Shown: positions 7,500 to 17,650, numbered from the stretch's first letter. The stretch is DNA of 26,156 nucleotides from Chara braunii (GCA_003427395.1 BFEA01000010.1:2253175-2279330); one strand, 5' to 3'. The notes: generated by a model not told the origin, from the sequence alone. Made by a program: numbers and translations.

Positions 7500-8240
7500 A
7501 GTAGGGAACTTTGAGGTGGCATGGACTTGACAGCGCTGTGACGGGGTGACAAGTCAAGGCTAGTGGCGGTGACACTTACAAAAAGAAAAAAAAATAAGTG
7601 AGTGTTGTGGCAGGTGGTCGTCACAAGGGAGTGACGTGGTCCACTTTGCTGGCGGCTGAGGGTGATGCCGCTTGATCATTGGGAAGTGATTCAGTGCTGA
7701 GAGGGTGCTCTGGCAGGCGGTCGTCACAAGAGAGTGGTGTCGATCACTTTGGTGACGACTGGTGCGGCAACCTTCTCGTCAGGAGAGCGGAAAATTTATA
7801 CGGTCTTCTTGAGTGCGCCGTACTACTTCACTCAAGGTTAGTTGTCAATGGTCAGTTAATCTGACTCAGTTCCCTTCACACCTGTGTGAACCCATACTTG
7901 CTTTGACCTGGTTCATTGAATGTTCATTGAAAAGGGAAAATAATGTGTGTAATTGCGTGTATGACAGGGAGTCTGACAATGGTAGAGGAATGCATGGTGG
8001 TCTGTGTGTCGTTGGGCTTGAGTGCAGGTACAGCATGTGGGCTGAAATGGATGAGGGTAATGGCGGTGAAAGAATGGTTGACTTTTCACCTCTGTGCTTG
8101 TGTTTTAAGTATGAACAAAAGAGAAAAGAAGACGGCGAAAAACGAAGCGAGCACAAGGAAGAGAAGTTCAATTGGATTTAGACTTATCCCTGAGGTTACC
8201 CATTATTTTTCGAATGACCCTTCTCCATCTATGCCTGTCA
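7500..8240. other. Noncoding stretch with one direct repeat
   Basis: A block TGGCAGG(T/C)GGTCGTCACAAG recurs at 7608 and 7711, and in both copies a short GAGTG-containing stretch and CACTTTG follow. Open frames of about 100-120 codons occur on both strands at 7813-8300, but their content (Lys/Glu/Ser-rich one way, Ser/Pro-rich the other) gives no recognisable protein. I treat them as unsupported. Confidence 0.4.
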
Positions 8241-8331
8241 GTCTGAATGATTTCTTTCTCTTTACGACTTTCTTTTTCTTCGTCCAAGTTTACTTTTGAC
8301 GTTAGGCGGCAAGATTTTACATGTCTGCCAT

Positions 8332-8815
8332 GTAAGTGCTTTCCCTTTTTCGAGGAGGCATCAAGGGCGGGGGTTCGTTGCCTTAGTGGCCGGCCCTGTT
8401 ATCGACTTAGAGTGGACCGCTTTGCGGGGGGGTACTACGCCGATTCGGTGGATACGGCCCGACTTCTGAGATCCGAGCTTTGTGCTTGGGCGAGGAGGAG
8501 GAGTATCCCAGACCACCTCGTAGGGAAATGAAAAAGACATCTTTCACGGAAGGAATTTATTCTTGACGCCTTTCGTAAAAGGGAAAACAGCTTTAGCACT
8601 CCCTTCTAAGTGGTCATTCTAGATACCGCTGACGTATGGAGAGTTGGTGCCAAAAGCAGCCTAGCTCATGTCTTACTAGTTGAACGGAGTATATTTAGAT
8701 ACTCCTGACGTGGTTGGTCGTATCATAAGAAGCAGGGGTCAGAAAGAAGATGAATAACAAAATAATATTCAGGGACAAAAGTTTAACATAAACACAATTG
8801 TCTTCTCTTTTTCAG
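8332..8815 (+). other. Possible intron just upstream of the 362-aa ORF
   Basis: A strong donor-like GTAAGTG begins at 8332 and a pyrimidine tract ending in TTTTTCAG runs up to 8815, directly before ATG at 8816. Splicing of a 5' UTR or short first exon to the ORF is therefore plausible, giving an intron of 484 bp. Both sites are seen in the sequence, and pairing them is inference. A frame that is open across part of this interval (to 8531) is not recognisable. Confidence 0.4.
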
Positions 8816-9904
8816 ATGACAATGAGATCTACGGACTTGTTCTTTTTCAGCAACCAAGACCTGGCTAATGAAAGAGTTGAACTTCATAGGCGTAATGGAG
8901 TAAGTGTAGAGAGGATTAGACGACTCGTTTACAACCCGTCCGAGCTATATTCTGAGGAGGACATTCCTCGATTCTGGAGTGGAAGCGCGCGGAGACCTCC
9001 TAGACGACTTATATTTAGGACAGCGTCTGGCCTGGATATTATCCATTATGAGTTTGCACCGCCATTGCCCGAACGCGACTTTGTCAATATGAACTTGGTA
9101 GTACTGCAACCCTACGAGCTCGACCCACGGGTGGACGAAATTGCGGAAATAAGGTTGATGTTCGTTCGATACGTGCTTAGGCTAAGCAATCGACAAGGGT
9201 CTTTCTTCGGTATATACTTCGTAGAACGGGTGCGAGCCAATAGGTTCGCAATCGTAAACATCGAACCATTATACGATGATGATTTGGAGGCCGAGGCGGA
9301 AGAACCAGAGGAACATCTACGTGACAAATTCGGACTTTGTCCTGATACGCAGATGCATGGAGCACGACGAGATTTGACAATTCCGAGGTATCTGCTGGTT
9401 CGTGATACGCCTGAGGAAGATATTATCAGGGGAGCAGAGCAGCTGTTGCGAGTTCGAGATGATTCTCCTATTGATTGGATCGGCTTCATTGGACTACTCC
9501 GAAACGGCGAGGAATTTTTCCATACTACTCACGTGGATTTTCGGGCAAACACTGCTCGAACTCGCGACAAACTTTTTGGTTATACATTGTATTTCCACCG
9601 CGCAAGTAATCTCCAATGTCTCTCTCGAGTCATTGTGAGTATCAAAATTACCTCGTCAGGCAGACGTTTCGGCGTCATCCGGATCCGGGACACTGAGACG
9701 CGACATTTGTTTGGACTCAGTCGACCCTTCCGAGTTATATTATGGAGACTAGCTTCGCGGATGGTCTCTTTCTACAACACTCGGATTGTTAGAGTTATGC
9801 GATGTGGACGAATGTCTACTCTGATATTCGACGACGACGAGTTGGCGTGTTTGGATTCATTGGAGGCACAGGTGCGCGACAGGCGACAAATCTACCAGGG
9901 TTAG
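8816..9904 (+). CDS. Uncharacterised 362-aa protein
   Basis: The longest clean open frame of mixed composition in the window: 362 codons from ATG 8816 to TAG 9902, with no low-complexity filler. The first ATG is preceded directly by a CAG splice-acceptor sequence. A second ATG lies two codons further on. The protein is rich in Arg, Asp, Glu, Phe and Ile. An acidic hinge (YDDDLEAEAEEPEE) sits near the middle, and it has no signal peptide, no transmembrane run and no metal-binding Cys/His cluster. Two segments look weakly alike: GIYFVERVRANRFAIVNIEP before the hinge and VIVSIKITSSGRRFGVIRIR after it. Both read as alternating beta-strand patterns, so the protein may be two related beta-rich domains. 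I do not recognise the family. Its intact state among decayed elements suggests either a recent arrival or a host gene under selection. AATAAA occurs at 10126 downstream. Confidence 0.65.
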   Translation: MTMRSTDLFFFSNQDLANERVELHRRNGVSVERIRRLVYNPSELYSEEDIPRFWSGSARRPPRRLIFRTASGLDIIHYEFAPPLPERDFVNMNLVVLQPYELDPRVDEIAEIRLMFVRYVLRLSNRQGSFFGIYFVERVRANRFAIVNIEPLYDDDLEAEAEEPEEHLRDKFGLCPDTQMHGARRDLTIPRYLLVRDTPEEDIIRGAEQLLRVRDDSPIDWIGFIGLLRNGEEFFHTTHVDFRANTARTRDKLFGYTLYFHRASNLQCLSRVIVSIKITSSGRRFGVIRIRDTETRHLFGLSRPFRVILWRLASRMVSFYNTRIVRVMRCGRMSTLIFDDDELACLDSLEAQVRDRRQIYQG

Positions 9905-9914
9905 ACATCGTCTT

Positions 9915-10252
9915 CTGAAATCTTACTTGGATTTCAGTAAACACATCGCATAAACTCAGTCTCGTTGAGAAAACCATAAAGACTTATGGTTTCACGAGGT
10001 AATTTCAAAACAAAACAAAAACACTTGACGTAGATAAGACCGCCGGATGGATAGTATTCGGATTACCCCGATGATTTCACTATCATGCTTTGGCATTGAG
10101 GGGTAAATACATAGGAAGTAAAGTAAATAAATTTATTTCTTCAGTCTAAAGTTATCTTTAGACTTTGATGTGAAAGACAAGTAAAGAAAATTTCAAAAAC
10201 AAATTCAGATGGAGTAAATAGATCTATAGAGGTCCTCTTTATATAAAAGAGG
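9915..10252. repeat. Second cluster of hairpins, directly after the 362-aa ORF
   Basis: CTGAAATC/GATTTCAG spans about 9916-9938. AAACCATAA-AGAC-TTATGGTTT spans 9971-9992, with an outer CTCGT/ACGAG pairing. AGTCTAAAG-TTAT-CTTTAGACT spans 10143-10164. AGAGGTCCTCT is at about 10228-10238, overlapping CCTCTTT/AAAGAGG (10234-10252). They could act as 3' end or processing structures of the upstream transcript. No gene is seen between 9905 and 10480. Confidence 0.7.
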
Positions 10253-10432
10253 TTACACCTGCGACGAGGAGGGAGTAAGACAGCATGATCTTTTTCGACA
10301 GACCAAATCAATCATGTTAAGTACTATGTTTTAATTGTTGGAATGACTAACTGTAAAATTGATCCGTGTATGTATTGCTTTGAAAAGTTATATATTCTGA
10401 TGAGTATGATACGCATGGGACTAGGGTTGATT

Positions 10433-10469
10433 TTTTTTTGATTTTTTTTTTGATTTTTTTTTTTTTTTA
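10433..10469. repeat. T-rich tract
   Basis: Runs of 8-18 T separated by GA. It sits where repeat R copy A breaks off, which corresponds to the internal microsatellite of the full-length copies. Confidence 0.9.
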
Positions 10470-10488
10470 CACTTGATCAAGAATTACC

Positions 10489-10941
10489 CTAGTCGACCGA
10501 CGTTTGCTTCATCCTTAGGAAATCAACGCCCTAAGTGCCGAACATCGTCCGGGTTCAACAGGCGTTTAATTCTCGTATACCTATACTACAGCGTGGGAGC
10601 AAACGCCCTCGGTCGACCCACCTCTGCAATTTCATTTAAAAGCTTTCGCACGTGGGTCGGTAGCGCGGTAGGGATACTCCCATAAGGGTGATGACAGCCC
10701 CTTAGGGAAGCAAGCATATGCCCCGCGGGAACCTGTCCTGTCGTAGGGGACCGCGGAATGTACAGCTGTCGCACCCGGCTAGAGCGGCGAAGGGACGACG
10801 CGACCTCGCACCGTTTCGGCGGCTCGCGAAAACTATTTTGCTTTTTGTCCCTAAGTTGTCTCTGTGTTTGTTATGATGTGTAACTCCTGCGTGACATGGC
10901 CGGGAGGGCCCTTGTTCACGCGAGGGCCGATGCGCTCGACA
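10489..10941 (-). repeat. Dispersed repeat R, partial copy A
   Basis: Same family as 15756-16755, in reverse orientation and the most diverged of the four. Shared blocks include CTAGTCGAC, TACAGCG followed by ACGCCCTCGG, GGGATACTCCCA, AACTCCTGCGTGAC and the terminal GCGCTCGACA at 10932-10941. It ends on the left near the position of the internal (CA)n tract of the full copies. Confidence 0.75.
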
Positions 10942-10956
10942 GCGGTCAGCATCCAG

Positions 10957-11236
10957 ATGGATCTAAAGCGGAAAGATCATGATTCTCCGTCCACCCGTTG
11001 CGGTGAAGAACAACGTGATCGAGCGTCTGTCCTAAGTACCGGTCGGGAAATGATACTTCATGAAGCCATCGAGTTGGGTAGCGACTCAGCTGCCACCGAG
11101 TTGGTTAGCGACTCAGCTGCCACCGAGTTGGTTAGCGACTCAGCCGTGGTCGAGGTGCAGAACGTCGAATCCTCCATGGACGTTGGCACAGTGGCGCGAC
11201 AGGAGGGCGATTTACCTCGAAGGACTCCCGAGCACG
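10957..11236 (+). CDS. Possible 5' exon with a 9-residue tandem repeat
   Basis: An open frame from ATG 10957, just after repeat R copy A, runs to a donor-like G|GTAAGA at 11236/11237. It is hydrophilic and begins MDLKRKDHDS. It contains three 27-bp units (11071, 11098, 11125) reading ELxSDSAAT, the third diverged. A good acceptor TTTTACAG ends at 11380, and protease-type sequence follows in another frame. The codon phases of this exon and the downstream frame do not match by a simple join. Either the donor is different or the gene is shifted. It may be the N-terminal region of the decayed protease gene. Confidence 0.35.
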
Positions 11237-11380
11237 GTAAGATTTGTGAAAAGTAGCACTCGCATATCTGTCACTATTCAGCTCTGTGTTAATCCAAATT
11301 GATGTGACGGGCTCATGTAGCTATTACCACTTGTTAAAAAAAAAGTTTGTGGGTTGTGGGTTGTTTTCTATGTTTTACAG

Positions 11381-12545
11381 GTGTGAGGTTGTCAATGGTC
11401 CTGCCCATGACACCTTCAAAAGCGATGCGCAGGAAATGTATTTCAAGGAGGTCATTGGCCGATTTACGGAAGAAGTTGTCGTCCAATGTAGGGTTCTTTA
11501 AAAGGGTCCAGATGCCTCGCCTTCCCAGAGAGTTGTAAGGGTTCTGAAGGCTTGTGGAATAGATAAGGAGGAAGCTTTGCAGAAACATGTGGCTGCGTCT
11601 ATTGAAAGCGTTACTGCTTTGTGTGATGGGTCTGATGACGATGCCAAATGGCGTATCTCTAAAGACCTGTATCTTTAGTACATCGCCAAGGACACATTCA
11701 ATAGTCAGGGTTATAACTTTTCTAGAAAAAGGGCACACAGTTCTTAGCCAATTCGCCCCGGTGATTTTGATCACTCCTCACACTTGTTCGTGGGTGTTTG
11801 TGTAGTTGGGGCTACATCATCTTTTCGCATTTCCTTGCCTCCTGAGAAGCTTATCACTATAGAGTTGAGAATGTTGCAGGACGTCTGCGGGGATTTCAGC
11901 AACGGCCACGCGGTGGTTTCCTCGATTCACAAAGGGGTCAGTTCTACTCTGTTGAGCAGAAAACATCTTCAGACTCTCGTCCAGGGGGGATGGCTTTCCG
12001 ACGAGGTGGTGGAGTCGTACTAGGTCTTGCTTGGCAACGCTACGTTGCCTTAGTGTCCCTATGTTTGCATTTTCATTCCGTTTTTCTATATGAAGCTCGT
12101 CGGTGGCGGATGTCGACATGATAGGGTTGCGAGATGGATAAAAGATGTGAATATTTTCTCATACGACATGGTATTGATTCCTGTTCATAAAAATCGAGTG
12201 CATTGGACCCTATTATGTGTCCGCGAAAGACGGCTGGAGTACTACGACTCCCTCCTACAAGACGATGGCGTTTTTTTTTTCGATGTGTTTGCGAACTTCA
12301 CGAAATACCTCCGTGACGAAGTAGTTAGTCAATATGGTCAAAACGCGAAACTGGATTTCCCGGAGCCCAAGGTGGTTGTTCATGGTGTCCCTCAACAATC
12401 GGACGGGTCGAGCTGCGGTGTTTTTATGCTCGCCTTCGCTTCTTTTCTTGCACGCGGCCATCCGCCACCATTTCCGATAGCCCAAAGCTACATTCCAAAC
12501 ATTAGCCTGAGGATTGCGGTGGACATACTCCAAGGCCAAGAATAA
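11381..12545 (+). pseudogene. Ulp1/SENP-type (C48 family) SUMO/ubiquitin-like cysteine protease, interrupted by in-frame stops
   Basis: One plus frame carries coherent protein from about 11382 to a TAA at 12543. Interruptions are TAA 11499 and TAG at 11676, 11745, 12021 and 12051, with no frameshift and no TGA. The last uninterrupted part, ATG 12090 to 12545 (151 aa), holds the catalytic core: His38 in VHWTLL, Asp53 in YYDS, Gln103 and Cys109 in QQSDGSSCGVF. Counting in the same frame, GWLSDEVVESY at about 11990-12020 matches the WLxDEV entry motif of Ulp1 peptidases, so two TAGs fall inside the domain. Such proteases remove SUMO-like modifiers, and plant transposons of the Mutator type often carry captured copies. 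The upstream part (11382-11960) is helical, hydrophilic and unrecognised. The gene lies between R copies A and B, which are inverted relative to each other. All four active-site residues survive, so decay is recent, or the TAGs are tolerated. Confidence 0.8.
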
Positions 12546-12679
12546 TGTCCCTATTTTGAAAATACATGAAGTTTTTTATTCGCAAGGTCATAAGCAGAAG
12601 TGCGAATCTATTCCCACTAAGTCTAGCAGTCGGCCGGTTCGAGCTGTGTTGTTGTTTTGATGAGGTAGCGGATGGCAGT

Positions 12680-13090
12680 GGACGTTTTGATCAAGTAAAC
12701 GCTTAGGCGTCGATGTGAATATCCCAGCCTAGTGCTGTAGTATTTTTTTAAGGGTTCTTCATTTCAAGGAACCTGTCAACTTTACTCGTCGGACTTTCGG
12801 CAGTGTCGTGCTGCCTTTGTTTGTTTTCAGGTTATTCTCATTCCTTGTCGAGCGACGTCAGCTAGAGGGTTGCAGCGGACGCTTAGGTGAAGTAAAAGCT
12901 TAGATGTCGATGTAAATATCCCAGCCACGTGATGCACTATCTTTTAAGTAGACACTTAGATATCAGATGTGAATATCCCAACTTTGTGCTGACTTTGTTT
13001 GTTTTCGGGTTGTTCTCCTTATGTTCTCTACGACCGCAGCAACGTCGTGCTGCCTTTATTCATTTCCAGGTTGTGCTCCTGTGTTACTCA
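12680..13090 (+). repeat. Diverged interspersed direct repeats 3' of the protease
   Basis: A block GCTTAG(G/A)(T/C)GTCGATGT(G/A)AATATCCCAG occurs at about 12701 and 12898, with a weaker copy at about 12955. A second block CGTGCTGCCTTTGTTTGTTTTCAGGTT, or a variant, occurs at about 12808, 12987 and 13047. No gene is visible between 12546 and 13390, and a C-rich tract covers 13257-13290. Confidence 0.65.
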
Positions 13091-13389
13091 TGGGACATCT
13101 TTGTCCTCTTGTGGACATTCTTTACACTCATGCTCGTAGGACTCGATACTCTGGCTCATTTAGCAAGATGTTGGCGAAAAATATCAATGATTTTTTTTTT
13201 GTCGCCAAATTGTTTCGTGCTTATATCTTTCTTATGCGAGACTTTGTGGTGTGAAAGCCCCCCTCCCCCTCCCGCCCCGACCGCCCAGCTTTCACATATT
13301 TTGGCTCGCCCCTGTTCTGCGTGTACCGCCCCGTTTTACGGTTCACCCCCTCTGTTGTGCCCTTCTCCCCGCAACCACAATCCTTCTTG

Positions 13390-13910
13390 TCTCCACTGAA
13401 TGTTGACTGTTGGTTCCATATGACAATTGCGAACTTATTCTCAATTTGGAAACCAATTATCGCCAGAATGTATATGTGTTTGAAGTTGTTTTACGGAATC
13501 CTGAAAATTCTGCGGAGCATTAAATGATTACCAATTTTGTTATCGCCAGAATACATCTCGTACTCTCCACTGAATGTTGACTGTTGTTTCCGTATGACAA
13601 ATGTGAACATATTCGCACTTTGGATGCCATACATTTGTGATAAGACCGTTCATGTCTACAAATTTGCCAAAATGATTACCTTTTGTGTTGTCAACAAAAA
13701 ATTGTTCATAACTGCAAGTTCGGCAAAGTGATCATAAATTCTGCTATCGCCAGAATGTATGTGTGCTTGACCCATGTGGTTCGACGTTGTTTGTGGCTAA
13801 AGGATCGATATGGGGCGTTCGCCAAAATGGATGATTGGCCAAAATTGTTACCTTCTCTGTTGTCACTGGAAGACTGATCATTTATGCAAGTTCACAAAAA
13901 ATGATATTTT
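13390..13910 (+). repeat. Diverged tandem duplication, period about 175 bp
   Basis: CTCCACTGAATGTTGACTGTTG occurs at about 13390 and 13565. ATCGCCAGAAT occurs at about 13458, 13541 and 13744. A GCCAAAAT(G/T)(A/G)TTACCTT block occurs at about 13663 and 13839. Short ORFs in the stretch are not convincing. Confidence 0.75.
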
Positions 13911-13939
13911 ATTTAAAGGTTTTCTGTCTTATCGAGAAA

Positions 13940-14455
13940 ATGGATAAATCGCAAAAAAAATTGTCATTTGAGTCATATCTTGCCGAATGTGAAATTGACT
14001 CCTCCATCTTGGCAAGGTCGGCATACCACAAGTGCTTCCTTCAAATTTTTGATATTTTTCCTGGAACGATCACGAGCAAATCTATGAAGCCTAAAATTTT
14101 CGAAATTTTCTGTAAGTTTTTCTTAGCGAGTTGCCGCTGTCAAATTGCGAGACTAGGCCCGACTTTCCAACAACTGCGATTGAGCATCAAAGACTTCCTA
14201 ATAGCTGCTATCGTGCGGGACCTGAAGTTCAATTCTGTTTGTGGAGTGCAAAACTCTGCTCGAAAAATATCCAGGTCCAATAGGAAGGCCAACCACAGAC
14301 CCACCAAACTAGCCCAAGTGGCGGACTTCAGCTTCAAACACTGCCGAAAAACTAATAGCCTGCGGAAAACAAATCCACACTCATCATCAACGTTCCTTAA
14401 GAGTGTTAATGGCAATCCGCGCACACAACCAACGACTGGTTTTGACACTTCTTGA
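13940..14455 (+). CDS. Weakly supported 171-codon ORF
   Basis: An open frame from ATG 13940 to TGA. The first half is of normal, partly helical composition (Phe, Ile, Leu, Lys, Cys). The last fifth runs into a DNA repeat (from about 14390), which argues that at least that part is not under selection. No motif is recognised. It could be a remnant of element coding sequence or chance. Confidence 0.22.
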   Translation: MDKSQKKLSFESYLAECEIDSSILARSAYHKCFLQIFDIFPGTITSKSMKPKIFEIFCKFFLASCRCQIARLGPTFQQLRLSIKDFLIAAIVRDLKFNSVCGVQNSARKISRSNRKANHRPTKLAQVADFSFKHCRKTNSLRKTNPHSSSTFLKSVNGNPRTQPTTGFDTS

Positions 14456-14600
14456 AGGTGCTCAGTCAACAAACAGATTACGGCATAACTTCAACCTGGC
14501 ATCAAGGTTCCCTGAGAGTGCTTTTGGCAATCCGCATAGAGAGCCAATGACTGTTTGACACTTCCTTAAGGTGCTCTGTCGAACACCGATAACTGCGAAT
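14390..14600 (+). repeat. Two-unit ~115-bp tandem repeat
   Basis: Blocks TTCC(T/C)(T/G)A(A/G)GAGTG, GGCAATCCGC, AATGACTG or ACGACTGG, TTTGACACTTC and AAGGTGCTC(A/T)GTC occur in the same order at about 14391-14468 and 14506-14582. Confidence 0.75.
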
Positions 14601-14663
14601 TGATTCGCTGTTCAACTAGTATCTATCAATGCCTTTCCGGGTTAAAGCAAGGAGCTCGGACCC

Positions 14664-14666
<3 letters not shown>

Positions 14667-14699
<33 letters not shown>

Positions 14700-14714
14700 C
14701 CCCCCCCCCCCCCC
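14667..14714. repeat. (CT)n followed by poly-C
   Basis: CT repeat then an 18-base C run. Confidence 0.95.
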
Positions 14715-14779
14715 GGTCGTCATCCCTAAGAACTCGTTGGAACTCACAGGGGGGGCTATTTCCTGTTGTAGGAGGGAGT

Positions 14780-15750
14780 GATGGTTTGAAGCGCCTCCTC
14801 ACCTTTTTTGACACCTCACTGTGCGAAACGATGATTGCGAATTAATTCGTAGTTTGAGATTCTATCCTCTACCTTAACTGAAGGGAATTTATGACTCGCT
14901 TATAACGCCTCCTCACCTCTTATGACTACCGCTTCTAAATTCAGAAGCAACCTTTGTCGCACCTTCACAATAACGGTGGCATTATCTTTACATCCATTAT
15001 TGGACCATCAAAGCATCAGTAGACGTGGTCGCTTTTAGTCTTCTGCGATTTTCGACGCCTTAATATATCGGTAAAAGGGGTGCACGACGCCTTAACGTAT
15101 CGCTATAAGGGTTGCAAAAACTTTTAATGCCCGGTCGTCGTCGTCGCTGTTGCGATTCCCGATGCTCGAACCTTTTTGCTAAAAGGGGTCGACAACGGGT
15201 ATGCTATGAGTGAGCGAATCCAGTTGCAATCTCATATAATGCGGTGATGATTGTTAATAACTGTTGGCGCCTTTAGCGTGAGTTTTCACTCGCCTTTATG
15301 TTGCGCCAGATGCTAGACCTTGAAAATATGTAACACCTTATCCCTGCGCATAGATTTAATTTCGTGCTCAACTGCCGTATTGACGGATAAAGATGCACCA
15401 GAATTGCTAAGATTCACATCTGCGCGAGTGGGAACTGTACGATGCATCACATTTGTCAGACTCGGTACGGGCAAGGTCCTCAGAGTCTTTTATAAAGAAT
15501 TTTTACGAGTTTTGAATTGCGTCCTCCTTCAGCTTTGCTGACATTCATTACTATCCCGCTTACAGCGCCTCCTGACCTCTTCCAATGACTCTGTGTGTGG
15601 CATTTCTATCCCGCTTACAGCCCCTACTCACCTCTCCCAACGACTAAGTATGCGAAAGCATTTGGGAATTTATTCGTAGTTTAAGATTTCGTCCTCTACC
15701 TTTGCTCGCTGAAATTGACCCGTTTAGAGCGTCCAAATTTTGGGGTCTGT
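14780..15750. other. Gene-free stretch with diverged short repeats
   Basis: A block GCGCCTCCT(C/G)ACCT recurs at about 14798, 14905 and 15566, and a variant is at 15616. AATT(A/T)ATTCGTAGTTT(G/A)AGAT appears at about 14841 and 15668. CGACGCCTTAA(T/C)(A/G)TATCG recurs 35 bp apart at 15053 and 15088. No credible coding sequence is seen. Confidence 0.55.
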
Positions 15751-15755
15751 AACGT

Positions 15756-16755
15756 TGTCGAGCGCATCGGTCCGCCACCGCACGAAGCAGTGCGGCACCC
15801 TCCCGGTCACGTCACGCAGGAGTTGGTCTTAATCCTCGTCACGAATACATATGGACCTTCCGCAAGCCGCTTCGACCGAGTGCGCTAACCATACATCTCG
15901 CGAGCCCCTACGACAGGATAGGGTCTACGCGAGGCGCGACTTACCTCCACCTTACGGAAGTTGTCATCTTCCTTCGGTGGGCGTATCCCCGCCGAGCTAC
16001 CAGTCCACAGTACGAAAGCTATTCAGTTGCAATCGCAGAGGTGGACCATCCGAGGGCGTTTCTCGTTCGTTGTAGCATAGAGGGTACGTGCGGTCCCACG
16101 CCTCTATCGGACCCCTACGCGAACCGGCACACTGGGGGGGGCTGAAGTCCGAGGCGCGATTCGACGTCAGTTGACTAGGACGTATCCCGCTCACTACGCG
16201 TACACCACACTACGAACATAAAAATAAAACACACACACACACACACACGAAACGACACAAAACAACATAACAATAACGCGACAACACTCCTAGTCCCTTC
16301 AGTAGCCATCCCATAACCTTCCGACGCGGAAATCAGATAGGCGACACTCGCGAGACTTAGTATAAAACCACGCAGACGCAGGGCTATCTCATATTGACTC
16401 GCAATGCATGTGCACGCAAGCAGTCGCAATGATGGCGTAGTATGTAGTGTCCATAATCAAGCGGCCCCTCGTGGATCCGAGTATTGCTCATGACACTCAA
16501 GTGTCAATCTCGAAGTATCGTGAGGGTCAACCCCTTCACGATATTGCACGGTTGAAGGAACTGTCGTGTGATCCCTATAACACCTAAGGCCTTTATGGTC
16601 TTTAGGCCGTGTGTCTCAATGGGCAGGGCAAGTAGGCTCTGTGCGGAGGGTAATCCCTTCCACGCAGAGTCGAGGACCTGGGATGTCATGGACTACGACC
16701 TCGAATCCAGGCCCAGGACCAACGTCCGACTAAGAAATATTTTAAGAAGCATACA
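15756..16755 (+). repeat. Dispersed repeat R, full-length copy B
   Basis: About 1.0 kb starting TGTCGAGCGCATCGG and ending AAGAAGCATACA, so it begins TG and ends CA. It matches the reverse complement of copy C (19964-20950) along its whole length, including the central (CA)n tract. It contains conserved inverted repeats: a TATCGTGA-based hairpin at 16516-16543, TGACACT-CA-AGTGTCA at 16491-16506, and a CTCTG...CAGAG hairpin near 16638-16670. No ORF of note. ACGT precedes it at 15752. It could be an LTR-like or solo-LTR unit, or one long terminal inverted repeat of a larger element. Confidence 0.85.
16229..16249. repeat. (CA)n tract inside R copy B
   Basis: Dinucleotide run at the same internal place where partial copy D ends and partial copy A breaks off. 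Confidence 0.9.
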
Positions 16756-17640
16756 AGTTGCACGTTGATGGGTCCGGAGTACTCGAACAAACCTGGAGTT
16801 TATTCTGAGTTGCAGAGCGGCCGCTCTAAAAGGCTACCTCGAAAATAGCCAACAAGGGAGAAATTCGATGTCACAGTGATTTTAAGGGGGTTGGTCACCG
16901 TTGGTGTGCTGGGGGGTGGGGGGGGGGGGGGGGGGGGGGGTTGTTAACGGTGGACTCAGTAAATGTCATAGGCTCAGTAACAAGTTCGAGGTTGATGGGT
17001 CGAGTACTCCAAGCGATGGCAGTTGACCCATATCAGTGTCCACTTAGCGATACTTAGCAATGATTGTTTCGATTTATTCTAATTTATGTCGCTCCTTAGT
17101 TCATATTGCCAACATGAATTTCTCTTACGTATGTCGCTCCAACATGAATTCCGGCTTTGTTACAAAAAGTGAACAATCAAAAGGTTCACTTTTAACGAAA
17201 TGTGTATTGGTCCAGTTCTGATAGGAAGGCGGCAGGCGGGATCGCAACCCGTAGGACCGCAGCAAGACTCTGTGGGGAGTCAGCCCACCGATTGCGGGAG
17301 TTCTGCCGGAACTCATGACGAGTTTTGGAGGCAGGGAACTGAAAGGTAACCATTGCTCTCCTTCTATTGACCCAGTTATAACCCTTAACTGCACCCTGTG
17401 CTATGTTTTGACTAAGTATACTGTGTGCATCCCTACTTTGACTTTCAGGTTGACTTTCAGGATACAAGCCAGATTTAAATAAAGGAATGCACGTGCAATG
17501 TCAGTTTCAGTTTTGTAGTATTGACTGAAAGCAGATTGCGGGATTGCATCTGGGGAAGGATGACAGGAAGACAGTGTTGCATATTTGACTGGGTTAACCA
17601 AAGGCTGCGAGAGCCTCCAGTGCTATGTTTATTTTTGGAT
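16756..17640. other. Left part of the interior between R copies B and C
   Basis: No convincing gene. A GTTGATGGGTC...GAGTACTC block is repeated at about 16764 and 16992. TATGTCGCTCC with nearby CAACATGAATT recurs at about 17084 and 17130. A minus frame of about 90 codons (17192-17467) has no recognisable content. Confidence 0.45.
16911..16940 (+). repeat. Poly-G run
   Basis: 30 bases with a single T, a likely G-quadruplex former. Confidence 0.95.
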
Positions 17641-17650
17641 TGTCTGAAGG

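Noticed and set aside
8247-8531. Short ORF upstream of the 362-aa protein as a separate gene
   Set aside because: It begins at a weak start, spans a strong splice-donor sequence and has no recognisable content. It is better explained as exon end plus intron.
10389-10420. Third CTGATGAG (hammerhead core-like)
   Set aside because: No GAAA box or flanking helices can be placed. CTGATGA matches near 2323, 11629 and 21340 (minus) fail for the same reason.
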